A DNA stretch of 64,000 nt, from NCBI RefSeq assembly GCF_038246755.1, contig NZ_CP134706.1:1426001-1490000 (forward strand), written 5' to 3'. A model generated the notes under the pieces. The model searched no databases and was not told the DNA's origin. It saw nothing but the letters and a program-made list of their open reading frames with translations. This document shows positions 45,977-53,288 of this stretch, in pieces. The translations under genes and the position numbers were made by a program. This stretch comes from Micromonospora sp. FIMYZ51 (GTDB taxonomy: Bacteria; Actinomycetota; Actinomycetes; Mycobacteriales; Micromonosporaceae). Numbering within the stretch: the first letter of the stretch is position 1; the number at the start of each line of letters is the position of its first letter.

Positions 45977-46850
45977 GGTGGACCTCCCCGATGATCTTGT
46001 TGATCAGGTGTCTTGATTGTGCTTCATCGAGGGCGAGCTGTTCCAGGCTCGCCCACACCTTTTCGTAGGCAGCGAACTCTTCGGGGCGATCGAGGTAGAG
46101 AGCACCCGTCCAGGACTCGCTGTAGATCACGGGCGGTTCAGGAGTCGCGCGGTTCTTGAGCGGGAAGTTGAGCATCACGAAGGAGCCTGCCTCCACGCCA
46201 CGATGCAACCCAGCCGTGAGCGGCAGGACTCGGATTGAATTGGTTGGCGTCTCGGAGATTGTCAGCAGGTGATGTAGCTGATTTGTCATGGTCTCGGGGC
46301 TGCCCACCGTGCGCAGCAGAGCCGACTCGGAGATGATCACATCCAGCGTTGGAGGCGCGGGCATCCGGCGGGTGAGCAGGGATTGGCGCTGGAGTCGGAC
46401 TTGCACAAGCCGTTCCCGTTCTTCGGTGCTCACCTCCGTGCGGTGCTGGTAGACGCCGAGCGCGTAGTCCCGCTGTTGCAGCAATCCCGGCAGCATCGCC
46501 TCGTTGAAGAAACGGAGTCGGCACGCCGCGTCTTCGAGGCCGACGTATAGCTCGAACCAGTCGGGGATGGCGTCGCCGTAGGCGTGCCACCAGCCTTTCG
46601 CTCTCGTCTCGGCAGCCAGGGCGGTAAGCGCCCGGGTCAGTTCGCCACGGGCGGCGTACAGGTCGCACATGGCGCGGACGTCGACGCCGCGTACCGAGCC
46701 GAGGCCGCTCTCGATCCGCCACACCTTCTGTCGGCTGCACTCCAGCGCCTCGGCGGCGGCGTCGAGCGTGATGCCGGCCTCGGTGCGCAGGTCACGCAGG
46801 GTCCTGCCGAGTTGGCGGCGGGGCACTGTCGACCCCATGTCTTCGGCCAT
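45969..46850 (-). CDS. XRE-family regulator with DUF5753 domain
   Basis: A 293-aa protein. The N-terminal HTH (QLGRTLRDLRTEAGITLDAA, then SRQKVWRIESG) is followed by a DUF5753 domain (about 90-285, with GWWHAYGD, WFELYVGLE, and MLPGLLQQRDYA). This type typically works with the adjacent DUF397 protein. ATG 46850 is preceded by GGAGGGAGGG; the longer frame is not supported. It may control the neighbouring X-Y-Z cassette, but the terminator at 45346-45388 shows that the cassette is a separate transcript. Confidence 0.9.
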   Translation of the reverse strand: MAEDMGSTVPRRQLGRTLRDLRTEAGITLDAAAEALECSRQKVWRIESGLGSVRGVDVRAMCDLYAARGELTRALTALAAETRAKGWWHAYGDAIPDWFELYVGLEDAACRLRFFNEAMLPGLLQQRDYALGVYQHRTEVSTEERERLVQVRLQRQSLLTRRMPAPPTLDVIISESALLRTVGSPETMTNQLHHLLTISETPTNSIRVLPLTAGLHRGVEAGSFVMLNFPLKNRATPEPPVIYSESWTGALYLDRPEEFAAYEKVWASLEQLALDEAQSRHLINKIIGEVHHG

Positions 46851-47109
46851 CGCACCCTCCCTCCTGTTGGGTTTTGCAACATCCTGACGGCGATCGTGGA
46901 ACTCGGAATTGGTGCGATCAAGCAGTTGATCAGTATGACGCGACATTCATTGTGATGGCTTTTCCGACCCTACAAGATGAGTCTGACAACGGCGATGACC
47001 GCGACGTCAATTCCGAACTCATCCGTCCCATGCAGAAGGGGTGGTGCCAACCCGTGCGCGCATTCTTTCCACCACGACAGTGCACCAACGGAAAGCCGGC
47101 GGGTGAGCG
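46851..47109. other. divergent promoter region of the XRE gene and the Cys-rich gene
   Basis: A relatively A+T-rich 259-nt gap. TTGTGA (46950-46955) and CAAGAT (46973-46978), 17 nt apart, are a weak plus-strand promoter candidate. No palindrome strong enough to call an operator was seen. Confidence 0.3.
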
Positions 47110-49131
47110 GTGACCGTCATAACCTGCCCGGACTGTGCCGGGATGACCTTTCGGCTGCTGCCCTGCCGGTGCACCAGCTTCGGTGACCGGTTCCTGGCCG
47201 AGGAAACAGCGGCAGCCTCGCCCGAGCGCCGGGAGGCGTACCGGGATTGTGAGCAGTGTCGGGGTGCGGGCAGTGTCGCGTACCCCTGTCATCGCTGTCG
47301 GCGGCGCGGGCGACGGCGGGCGCAGCTGGTGCTCAGCGTGGCCAACCTGGACAGCGGCGCGGTCGCCTCGCACAACGTCGTGCCCGGCGGCCTCACCCCC
47401 GAGCGGACGCACTCCGGCTGGGTGGTCGACCTGGGCCGGACGGTACGCGAGCTGGCCGCAAGCGTCGGCGCGACCGTCACCGACGAAAGACTGACGCTGT
47501 TGTTGCCGCCGCAGTGGCGACCCGACGCGCCGGCCGTGCAGCGGTTGGAGCTGGAGGCCCAGGTCATCGCAGGATTCGACAACATGCCCTGGCGGCTGTT
47601 CCTCGGCCGGAGCCGACAAGCGCCGCCGGTCGACCCGGCCGACCGGCTGGCCCGGCTCTGCGCGCTGGCCGACCTGCTCCTGCTCGACCTGGTGATCGAG
47701 GTACGGCGGGAGGGCCTGGGCTGGGACGTCAGGTACGAGGTGCCCGGCTCGCCGGTGCCGATGTTCCGGACCGGGCGGCTCGACCTGCCACAGGCGCTGA
47801 TCGGCACCGACGTGACCGACGCGCTCGCCGGGCTCGCCGAACGCGGCCGGGGCGTCGCCGCCCGGCTGGTGCAGCCCGCCCCGCAGCGCCTGCCCGCCGC
47901 ACCGACCGCCGGGCTGCCTGCCGTGCCGACCGTCGACGTGGACCAGCTGGAACGCCGGATTCTCGCCGACTGTGTCGATCCGGTCGAGGGTGTCGAGCTG
48001 CTCGGCGCGCAGGCGATCTGGCGGGACGGACGCTGGTGGCACACCAGCCTGCGCGGCGGCGAGCCAACCGAGGAACTGGTGGAGCAGCCCACCGGTCAGG
48101 TTCTCCGCCGGGTGCGGGTGCCGTTGCGTCGCGGCTTCACCCCGCCCGACCCGTCCTGGCTGGGTGCGGAGATCGGCTGGCGGCCCTGCCCGGACTGCGT
48201 ACCCGGCAGCCGACTGCGTAGCTGCGACTGTCGGCTCGGTGGTCGTACCGCCGATGCCGGTTGCCCGGACTGCCGGGGTGCCGGCCTGCGTACCTCGGCG
48301 CTTGCCTGCTTCAGTTGCGACGACACCCACCGGCGGTACCAGGCGGTGACGATCACGCTTACCGACCTGCGGCACCGGGTGCTGCACCTGACCTGGCACG
48401 CCGGCACGTCGGAAGAGGTCACGCTCGCCGCCACGCAACCCGGCGGCAAGCCGGTGGTCCGGCTGCCCGACCGCTACCGGCTCGCCGCCTGGGCGCCCAT
48501 CCTCGGCGTACGCCCCGAGGATTTGGCCGAGGCCGACGGTGGGCACGAGATCGATCAGGACCTGTGCGGTGGGTACGTCACACTGCCCTGGGCCGGGGCC
48601 GACCCGGTGGCCGAACAGGTACGCGCCGCCGGCCGGAGCCAGCCCGCGGCCCGGTTGATCGTGACGGCGGTACGCCCCGACGCCCCACCGCTTACCGAGC
48701 TGGTCCGGCTCGGGCTCGGCCTGGACCTTGCGCTTGAGGTAAGCCTCTGCGACCTGCGGCACAATGCCGACGATCCGCTGCGCCTCGACGGGCTGCGCTG
48801 GTCGGTCGACCTGCGACCCCGCGACGCCCCGGTACGCCCCGACGAGTGGCCCTACCGCCCGACCCTGGAGACGGCGCTCGCCTGGTGCGTCGAATGCCTG
48901 CCCGACACCATCGCCGAAGTGGTGCCGGTGGACCCGGCGATCCCGATCCCGACGCCGGATGCCGCGCCGAATGACCTACCCGCCGACCCGGTGCCGGTGC
49001 TGCTGCGGCTGGCCGCCCGGCACGCCGGGCAGATTCTGACCGTCCGCTTCACCCGCGCCGGCTGCACCCTGCACCTGCACGACGACGACGGCGTACGCCT
49101 GCTTACCGAATTGGAGCCGCCGAGCTGGTAG
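47110..49131 (+). CDS. large Cys-rich protein with DnaJ-type zinc motifs
   Basis: A 673-aa protein of unknown function. Two zinc-finger-like regions are present. The N-terminal one has CPDC-x9-CRC, then CEQCRGAG and CHRCRRRG. The central one (about 360-400) has CPDC, CDC, CPDCRGAG and CFSC. The CxxCxGxG repeats resemble the DnaJ cysteine-rich domain, but no J domain is seen. Between and after them lie long beta/helix segments without recognised motifs (WRDGRWWHTSL, DLRHRVLHLTWH). No signal peptide. GTG 47110 has only a weak ribosome binding site. Confidence 0.7.
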   Translation: MTVITCPDCAGMTFRLLPCRCTSFGDRFLAEETAAASPERREAYRDCEQCRGAGSVAYPCHRCRRRGRRRAQLVLSVANLDSGAVASHNVVPGGLTPERTHSGWVVDLGRTVRELAASVGATVTDERLTLLLPPQWRPDAPAVQRLELEAQVIAGFDNMPWRLFLGRSRQAPPVDPADRLARLCALADLLLLDLVIEVRREGLGWDVRYEVPGSPVPMFRTGRLDLPQALIGTDVTDALAGLAERGRGVAARLVQPAPQRLPAAPTAGLPAVPTVDVDQLERRILADCVDPVEGVELLGAQAIWRDGRWWHTSLRGGEPTEELVEQPTGQVLRRVRVPLRRGFTPPDPSWLGAEIGWRPCPDCVPGSRLRSCDCRLGGRTADAGCPDCRGAGLRTSALACFSCDDTHRRYQAVTITLTDLRHRVLHLTWHAGTSEEVTLAATQPGGKPVVRLPDRYRLAAWAPILGVRPEDLAEADGGHEIDQDLCGGYVTLPWAGADPVAEQVRAAGRSQPAARLIVTAVRPDAPPLTELVRLGLGLDLALEVSLCDLRHNADDPLRLDGLRWSVDLRPRDAPVRPDEWPYRPTLETALAWCVECLPDTIAEVVPVDPAIPIPTPDAAPNDLPADPVPVLLRLAARHAGQILTVRFTRAGCTLHLHDDDGVRLLTELEPPSW

Positions 49132-49161
49132 ACATGGTCGTGTCGCGGGGGGAGGGACGGG

Positions 49162-49566
49162 GTGAGCAGGGCGGTCGAGGAGACGAACCGGGCGATGCTG
49201 CGGGCCCGGGACGCGATGGACCGGGCGTACGCGGACCCGCTCGACATCCCGACGCTGGCGCGGATCGCGCACGTCTCCCCGGCGCACTTCATCCGTACCT
49301 TCCGGGCGACCTTCGGCGAGACTCCGCACCGCTATCTGCAACGGCGTCGGGTGGAGCGGGCCATGTACCTGCTGCTGCACACCGAGCAGGACGTGACGGA
49401 CATCTGCCACGCGGTCGGGTTCGGCAGTCTCGGCACCTTCAGTCGTACCTTCCGGCAGATCGTCGGCGAGTCGCCAAGCGACTACCGCAAGGGGCGGACG
49501 ATGCCCGGCGCGCCGGTACCGGGCTGCTTCACCAAGTCCTGGACCAGACCGAGCAGTTTTGGATAA
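49162..49566 (+). CDS. AraC-family regulator, DNA-binding domain only
   Basis: A 134-aa protein consisting essentially of the two AraC helix-turn-helix motifs (IPTLARIAHVSPAHFIRTFR and VTDICHAVGFGSLGTFSRTF), without a sensor domain. GGAGGGA precedes GTG 49162. The VOC gene lies 35 nt downstream; this AraC-VOC pairing is common in actinobacteria, so the regulator probably controls that gene. Confidence 0.88.
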   Translation: MSRAVEETNRAMLRARDAMDRAYADPLDIPTLARIAHVSPAHFIRTFRATFGETPHRYLQRRRVERAMYLLLHTEQDVTDICHAVGFGSLGTFSRTFRQIVGESPSDYRKGRTMPGAPVPGCFTKSWTRPSSFG

Positions 49567-49588
49567 GCAGCAGGTCAGAGCGCTGAAC

Positions 49589-49594
49589 TAGCGT
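49589..49594 (+). promoter_or_regulatory. -10 box TAGCGT, leaderless start of the VOC gene
   Basis: TAGCGT ends 7 nt before ATG 49602, with no ribosome binding site, so the VOC gene probably has its own leaderless transcript in addition to any read-through from araC. Confidence 0.5.
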
Positions 49595-49601
49595 TCCCGG
49601 C

Positions 49602-50021
49602 ATGACGATGAACGCGATCAGCCGCTCTCAGATCTACGTCCTCGACCAGGACGAGGCGCTCGACTTCTATATCGGCAAGCTCGGTCTGGAGTTGAACACG
49701 GACCAGGATCTCGGCTTCATGCGCTGGCTCACGGTGAACGTGCCCGGCGATCCGAAGCGCGAGATCCTGCTGGAGAAGCCGAGCCCGCCCAACCTCGACC
49801 CGGCCACCGCCGAACAGGTCCGCGAACTGCTCACCAAGGGCGCCGCGGGCGGCTTCCTCTTCATGACCACCGACAACGCCCAGAAGACGTACGAGGACCT
49901 GGTCGCCAAGGGGGTGGACATCACCGACGAGCCGATGGAACGGCCGTACGGAATCGACTTCGGCATCCGCGACCCGTTCGGCAACCGGATCCGGATCGGC
50001 CAGATGTTCGAGCAGGGCTGA
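49602..50021 (+). CDS. VOC-family (glyoxalase-like) protein
   Basis: A 139-aa protein with two beta-alpha-beta-beta-beta halves: SRSQIYVLDQDEALDFYIGK and MTTDNAQKTYEDLVAKGVDI, ending GIRDPFGNRIRIGQ. The DPFGN motif and length fit single-domain glyoxalase/bleomycin-resistance proteins. Substrate unknown. Metal ligands are not clear. The next gene is convergent, 80 nt away. Confidence 0.88.
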   Translation: MTMNAISRSQIYVLDQDEALDFYIGKLGLELNTDQDLGFMRWLTVNVPGDPKREILLEKPSPPNLDPATAEQVRELLTKGAAGGFLFMTTDNAQKTYEDLVAKGVDITDEPMERPYGIDFGIRDPFGNRIRIGQMFEQG

Positions 50022-50101
50022 GCGGCCACCCCCTGCGCCGGGCCCGGCGCACCGGCCGAGAGGTAAGGTGCGCCGGGCAGGTCGACAAGCGGTGAGCTGG
50101 G

Positions 50102-50896
50102 TCAGTAGTTGACCCGCCAGCGGCCCGTACCGTCGTAGGTGCTGCCGTCCACACGCGGCCAGGAACCCTGGCCGCCCTGCACGACAAGCCCGCCGTTGTC
50201 GTTGAGCGCCTGCTGCATGGTGGACATGCTGCCCTGGATCTTTTCCGCATAGGCGACGTAGGCCAGCACGGCGGCGCCCAGCAACCCCACAACGGTGGCG
50301 ACCGTGGCACCCGCGTCAATCGGAGCGGCGGGCGCGCCGAAGACCGAGGCGGCCAGGCCGAGGGCTCCCGCCATGCCCACCACGAACGTCCCCGCAGCGA
50401 CGATCAGCGCCGCCCAGAACGCGATGATGCCCCAGGCCAGATCGTTGAGGACGTTCTGGATGCGTTCCGCCAGCGGTTTGATCGTCCCGACCGCCCGGGC
50501 CTGGGCCTCGGCCGAGTCCTTGTAGGCCGACGCGGCCGAGCCGGTCCACTTGTCGTCGGCCTTCATGCCGAAGGCCGAGACGACCTGCTGCTCTCCGCTG
50601 ACCGGAGTGCCCACGTGCAGATCCCAGTAGTCACCGAGCCGGAACAGCGCGGGCGGATAACCCGGGGCACCGATGAATTCCTGCATCCGGTCGAAGTACT
50701 TGTTCGCCTGCGGCAGGAAGAAGTCCCACGATCTGCTGATGGCCCAGCACACCGGCGACGGAAGCCGGCGCATGGTGTTGTTGAGTTCGACGGCGACCGC
50801 GTTGATGAGCTGCTGGATCTCATCGAGAAGCTCGTTGATCTCGGTCAGCTTCTCCTCGAAAGCGGCCTCGAAGGCGCTGGCACCCGGCGCGGTCAT
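50102..50896 (-). CDS. ESX-associated WXG-motif membrane protein
   Basis: A 264-aa protein. An N-terminal helical part (1-110) is followed by a WXG motif in DDKWTGSAASAYKDS (Trp117), another long helix, then two hydrophobic stretches (about 155-185 and 195-218) and a short tail. It looks like a WXG100-type or LXG-like type VII secretion protein fused to a membrane anchor. The downstream tail ends GRWRVNY. It is coupled by ATGA to the EspC-like gene. No EccC ATPase lies in the window, so this is an orphan ESX-type group. Confidence 0.7.
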   Translation of the reverse strand: MTAPGASAFEAAFEEKLTEINELLDEIQQLINAVAVELNNTMRRLPSPVCWAISRSWDFFLPQANKYFDRMQEFIGAPGYPPALFRLGDYWDLHVGTPVSGEQQVVSAFGMKADDKWTGSAASAYKDSAEAQARAVGTIKPLAERIQNVLNDLAWGIIAFWAALIVAAGTFVVGMAGALGLAASVFGAPAAPIDAGATVATVVGLLGAAVLAYVAYAEKIQGSMSTMQQALNDNGGLVVQGGQGSWPRVDGSTYDGTGRWRVNY

Positions 50897-51225
50897 CGGG
50901 GCCCCTCGATCGTCACGAACGTGCCGGCCGAAGCGGTGTCCGTGGCCAGGTAGTCCTCGGCCACCTTGTCCAGGACGTCGGCGAACTCACACATCGCCGC
51001 CGTGCCCTCGCCGAGCAGTCGTACCGCCAGGGCCTGCACCTCTGCGTACTTGTTGGTCACATCGACCAGGCCGGCCAGGTAACCCATGTGGAAGTTGGTG
51101 AGCGAGTAGGAGTTAGCGGCCTGGCCGGCTTTGTGCAGGACCTGGGCCGACCCGCGCCAGGCGCGAGCATCCGTGGCGAGCGCCTCCAACGCGACTTCGA
51201 CCACGTCACTGTCCGGTGTGGTCAC
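50893..51225 (-). CDS. EspC-like/WXG100-like protein
   Basis: A 110-aa helical protein with a WRG motif (TDARAWRGSAQVLHKAG) and a second helix (LVDVTNKYAEVQALAVRLLGEG), typical of EspC-type type VII secretion proteins. It is likely secreted or a partner of the membrane WXG protein directly downstream (4-nt overlap). It has no classical signal peptide. Confidence 0.75.
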   Translation of the reverse strand: MTTPDSDVVEVALEALATDARAWRGSAQVLHKAGQAANSYSLTNFHMGYLAGLVDVTNKYAEVQALAVRLLGEGTAAMCEFADVLDKVAEDYLATDTASAGTFVTIEGPR

Positions 51226-51332
51226 AGCTCTCCTTCCAAATCTTCAGGGATGGGCTCGGGCCGGCCGGCAGCGGCGCGGCCGGTAAGCGGTTGGAGCCGC
51301 CAGCCAAGGGGCTGGCTCGGACGGCCGGGGCC

Positions 51333-51525
51333 GGTGTGGCTGGCCGAGGTTGGGTGCGGCTGGCCGAGGTCGGTGTGGCTGGCCGAGGTCGGTGTGGCTG
51401 GCCGAGGTCGGTGTGGCTGGCCGGGTCGAGTGCGGCCGGCTCAGGTCGGGTGCGGCCGGCTGAGGTCGGTGTGGCTGGCCGGGTTGAGTGCGGCCGGCTG
51501 AGGTTGAGTGCGGCGGGTCAGGTCA
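51333..51525 (+). repeat. degenerate tandem array, about ten units of 18-20 bp
   Basis: Units such as GGTGTGGCTGGCCGAGGTC alternate with GAGTGCGGCCGGCTGAGGTC-type variants. The array fills the gap between the YbaB-like gene and the EspC-like gene and enters the last codons of the former. Confidence 0.85.
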
Positions 51526-52300
51526 GCAGGCCGAGGCGGCGCAACAGGGCCGTCGGGTCACCGGACGGCTGGAGCGCCGTGATCGCCGGGAACGCCGCCA
51601 TCATCTCGGCGGTACGCTCGGCGGCGGCCTGATAGGCGGCGCGGCAGGCGTGCAGCGTCTCGGTGGCGAGGACCTGACTCCCGGGCTGCTGCCGAAGCCA
51701 ACGCTGGCTGAACTCGACGTCGGTGATCTGCCCACCGGTGAGCCGTACCGTGACGTGGTCCCCGGACCGGCCGACGATCTCCTGCTGCTGCTGATCGCGC
51801 AGGTTCTCCTGGTAGCGCCGCAGCTCGTCGCGGGTCTGCCGGAGCTGCTGGACCAGCTGTTGCATGACCTCCAACTGGCCGGCGGCATCCGGCGCCGGGG
51901 CGAACTCGAACCGTTGCGGCCCCAATCCGCTGGCCGTGGCCGTTGCCCGGCCGCTGCCCGTCGGAAGCAGCTGCCCACCGCTGAACGTGGACGCCGGACC
52001 GCTTGCCGGGTTGGGTGCCGGCGTATCGGCGCGTTCCTCGACCCGACGGACCCACGCCGCGCGTCGGTCCTCGACCGCCGCCTGGATCGCCGTGAGCACC
52101 GCAGGCGCCAGGCCGTCGCCCACCATCGACGACCACCGTGGCGCGATTTCCAGCTTGGTGACCCGGTCGCTGTGGTCGACCTCGACGCGTACGGCGTGGG
52201 ACTCGTCGTGACCCACACCGATGAGGTCCGACGGGTCCACCTGCCAGGCCGCCTGCTCGGCGGCGACGCGCATAGCGCGTAGTTCACTTTCGACAGCCAT
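51518..52300 (-). CDS. YbaB/EbfC-like protein next to the ESX-type genes
   Basis: A 260-aa protein. The C-terminal half (about 140-245) has a long coiled helix (QLEVMQQLVQQLRQTRDELR) and a beta sheet (GDHVTVRLTGGQITDVEFSQ) as in YbaB nucleoid-associated proteins. The N-terminal half has a similar beta-helix pattern (SHAVRVEVDHSDRVTKLEI), so the protein may hold two YbaB-like units. Such proteins often lie in actinobacterial ESX-type loci. ATG 52300. It may bind DNA or be a structural partner of the WXG proteins; not resolved. Confidence 0.7.
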   Translation of the reverse strand: MAVESELRAMRVAAEQAAWQVDPSDLIGVGHDESHAVRVEVDHSDRVTKLEIAPRWSSMVGDGLAPAVLTAIQAAVEDRRAAWVRRVEERADTPAPNPASGPASTFSGGQLLPTGSGRATATASGLGPQRFEFAPAPDAAGQLEVMQQLVQQLRQTRDELRRYQENLRDQQQQEIVGRSGDHVTVRLTGGQITDVEFSQRWLRQQPGSQVLATETLHACRAAYQAAAERTAEMMAAFPAITALQPSGDPTALLRRLGLLT

Positions 52301-52390
52301 TACCGTCCCCCGTTTCGTGCGGCCGAAAATAGCAGGTCCTCGGCCTTTCCGTTGACCCGTCGACCCCCGTCCATCGGCAAACGTGAGCAG

Positions 52391-52562
52391 CCCGCTGGCG
52401 CGGGCCGCAGCCCTCCCGCTGGTCGCGGGCCGCGTGGTGACCGTGCGCTGGTCGCGGGCTGCGTTCATGGTCAGCCTGCTGGTCGCGGCTGCGTCGTGAC
52501 CGCCTGCTGGTCGCGGGCCGCGTTCTTGGTCAGCCTGCTGGTCGCGGCTGCGTTCTTGGTCA
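52391..52562 (+). repeat. degenerate tandem array with GCTGGTCGCGG core
   Basis: Copies of the core begin at 52418, 52447, 52478, 52506 and 52537 (28-31 bp apart), plus a diverged copy at 52394. Between cores lie variants of GCTGCGTTCTTGGTCAGCCT. It fills the 260-nt gap between the YbaB-like gene and the next minus-strand gene, so any promoter for the former lies in or beside it. Confidence 0.75.
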
Positions 52563-53162
52563 GCCCCAGGGGGCCCGGTTCGCCAGGGCGTGCAGTTCCT
52601 GCGCCACCTCGGCGGCTCCGGGCCGCTGGATCGTGGCGAGCATCTCGGCGAGCGCGACCAGCTGGGAGCGGGGCGGCAGCGTACCGGTGTCGACCAGCAG
52701 CGGAAGGCGTACGCTCCCGTCCGGCCCGGCGACCAGCAGCTCGGGGACGCGGTCGTCGGTCACGCCGGGCGGCGGTGCCTTGAACCGGCGGTTGGTGGGC
52801 CGCAGCCCGATGCTGTTCGCGGTGACCAGGTCGACGGTGCGCGGCCGGACCCGTTGCACGGTGAGTCGCGTACCGTCCAGCCAGGCGGCCGTGCGCAGCA
52901 CGGCGAGCAGGCTCCACACCCACCATCCGGCCATGGCGGCGACGAACAGCCCGGGGATGCCGTACAGCAACGGACCCACCGCGTCGGCGCTGCCGATGTC
53001 GGCCACATCGAGCAGCGTGATGGTGACCCACGAGAGCACGGTGCCGAGGCAGGCGGCGAAGCCCACCGCCGGCAGCCCGAGGAGCAGCACTGTCGTCAGC
53101 CGACCCGCCCGGGTGTGCCGGAAGCCGTACCACAGTCGCAGGTGCCGGTTGTCGGTGCTCAC
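52560..53162 (-). CDS. hypothetical membrane protein with PH-like C-terminal domain
   Basis: A 200-aa protein. Two hydrophobic helices (about 17-50 and 60-95) are followed by a beta-rich domain (LDGTRLTVQRVRPRTVDLVT, then SVRLPLLVDTG) that resembles bacterial PH domains. No enzyme motif. GTG 53162 gives MSTDNRHLRLWYGFRHT; the ribosome binding site is weak. It ends in the array at 52391-52562. It may belong with the neighbouring WXG group, which is only inferred from position. Confidence 0.65.
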   Translation of the reverse strand: MSTDNRHLRLWYGFRHTRAGRLTTVLLLGLPAVGFAACLGTVLSWVTITLLDVADIGSADAVGPLLYGIPGLFVAAMAGWWVWSLLAVLRTAAWLDGTRLTVQRVRPRTVDLVTANSIGLRPTNRRFKAPPPGVTDDRVPELLVAGPDGSVRLPLLVDTGTLPPRSQLVALAEMLATIQRPGAAEVAQELHALANRAPWG

Positions 53163-53234
53163 TCGCTGATCATGCCAACTGCGAGCGCCGTTGCGCTGCC
53201 CCGGTTCGTGGGACAGCGCAACGGCGAGTGCGGT

Positions 53235-53288
53235 TGTTAACAAGGGGCCCTTGCTATGCACGAGGCGTTAACAGGGGGCCCTTCCTTT
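53235..53288 (-). repeat. AAGGAAGGGCCCC intergenic element (copy 3)
   Basis: On the minus strand it follows the ilvD TGA directly: AAAGGAAGGGCCCCC, then GCATAGCAAGGGCCCCTT, ending TTAACAACC. Same two-half-unit structure and same orientation relative to the preceding stop as copies 1 and 2. Confidence 0.85.

Noticed and set aside
51333..51525. Possible CRISPR array or a protein with VWLAEVG-like repeats
   Set aside because: Units of 18-20 bp have no spacers; the repeat-coded frames have no ribosome binding site or domain, and unit lengths vary out of frame.
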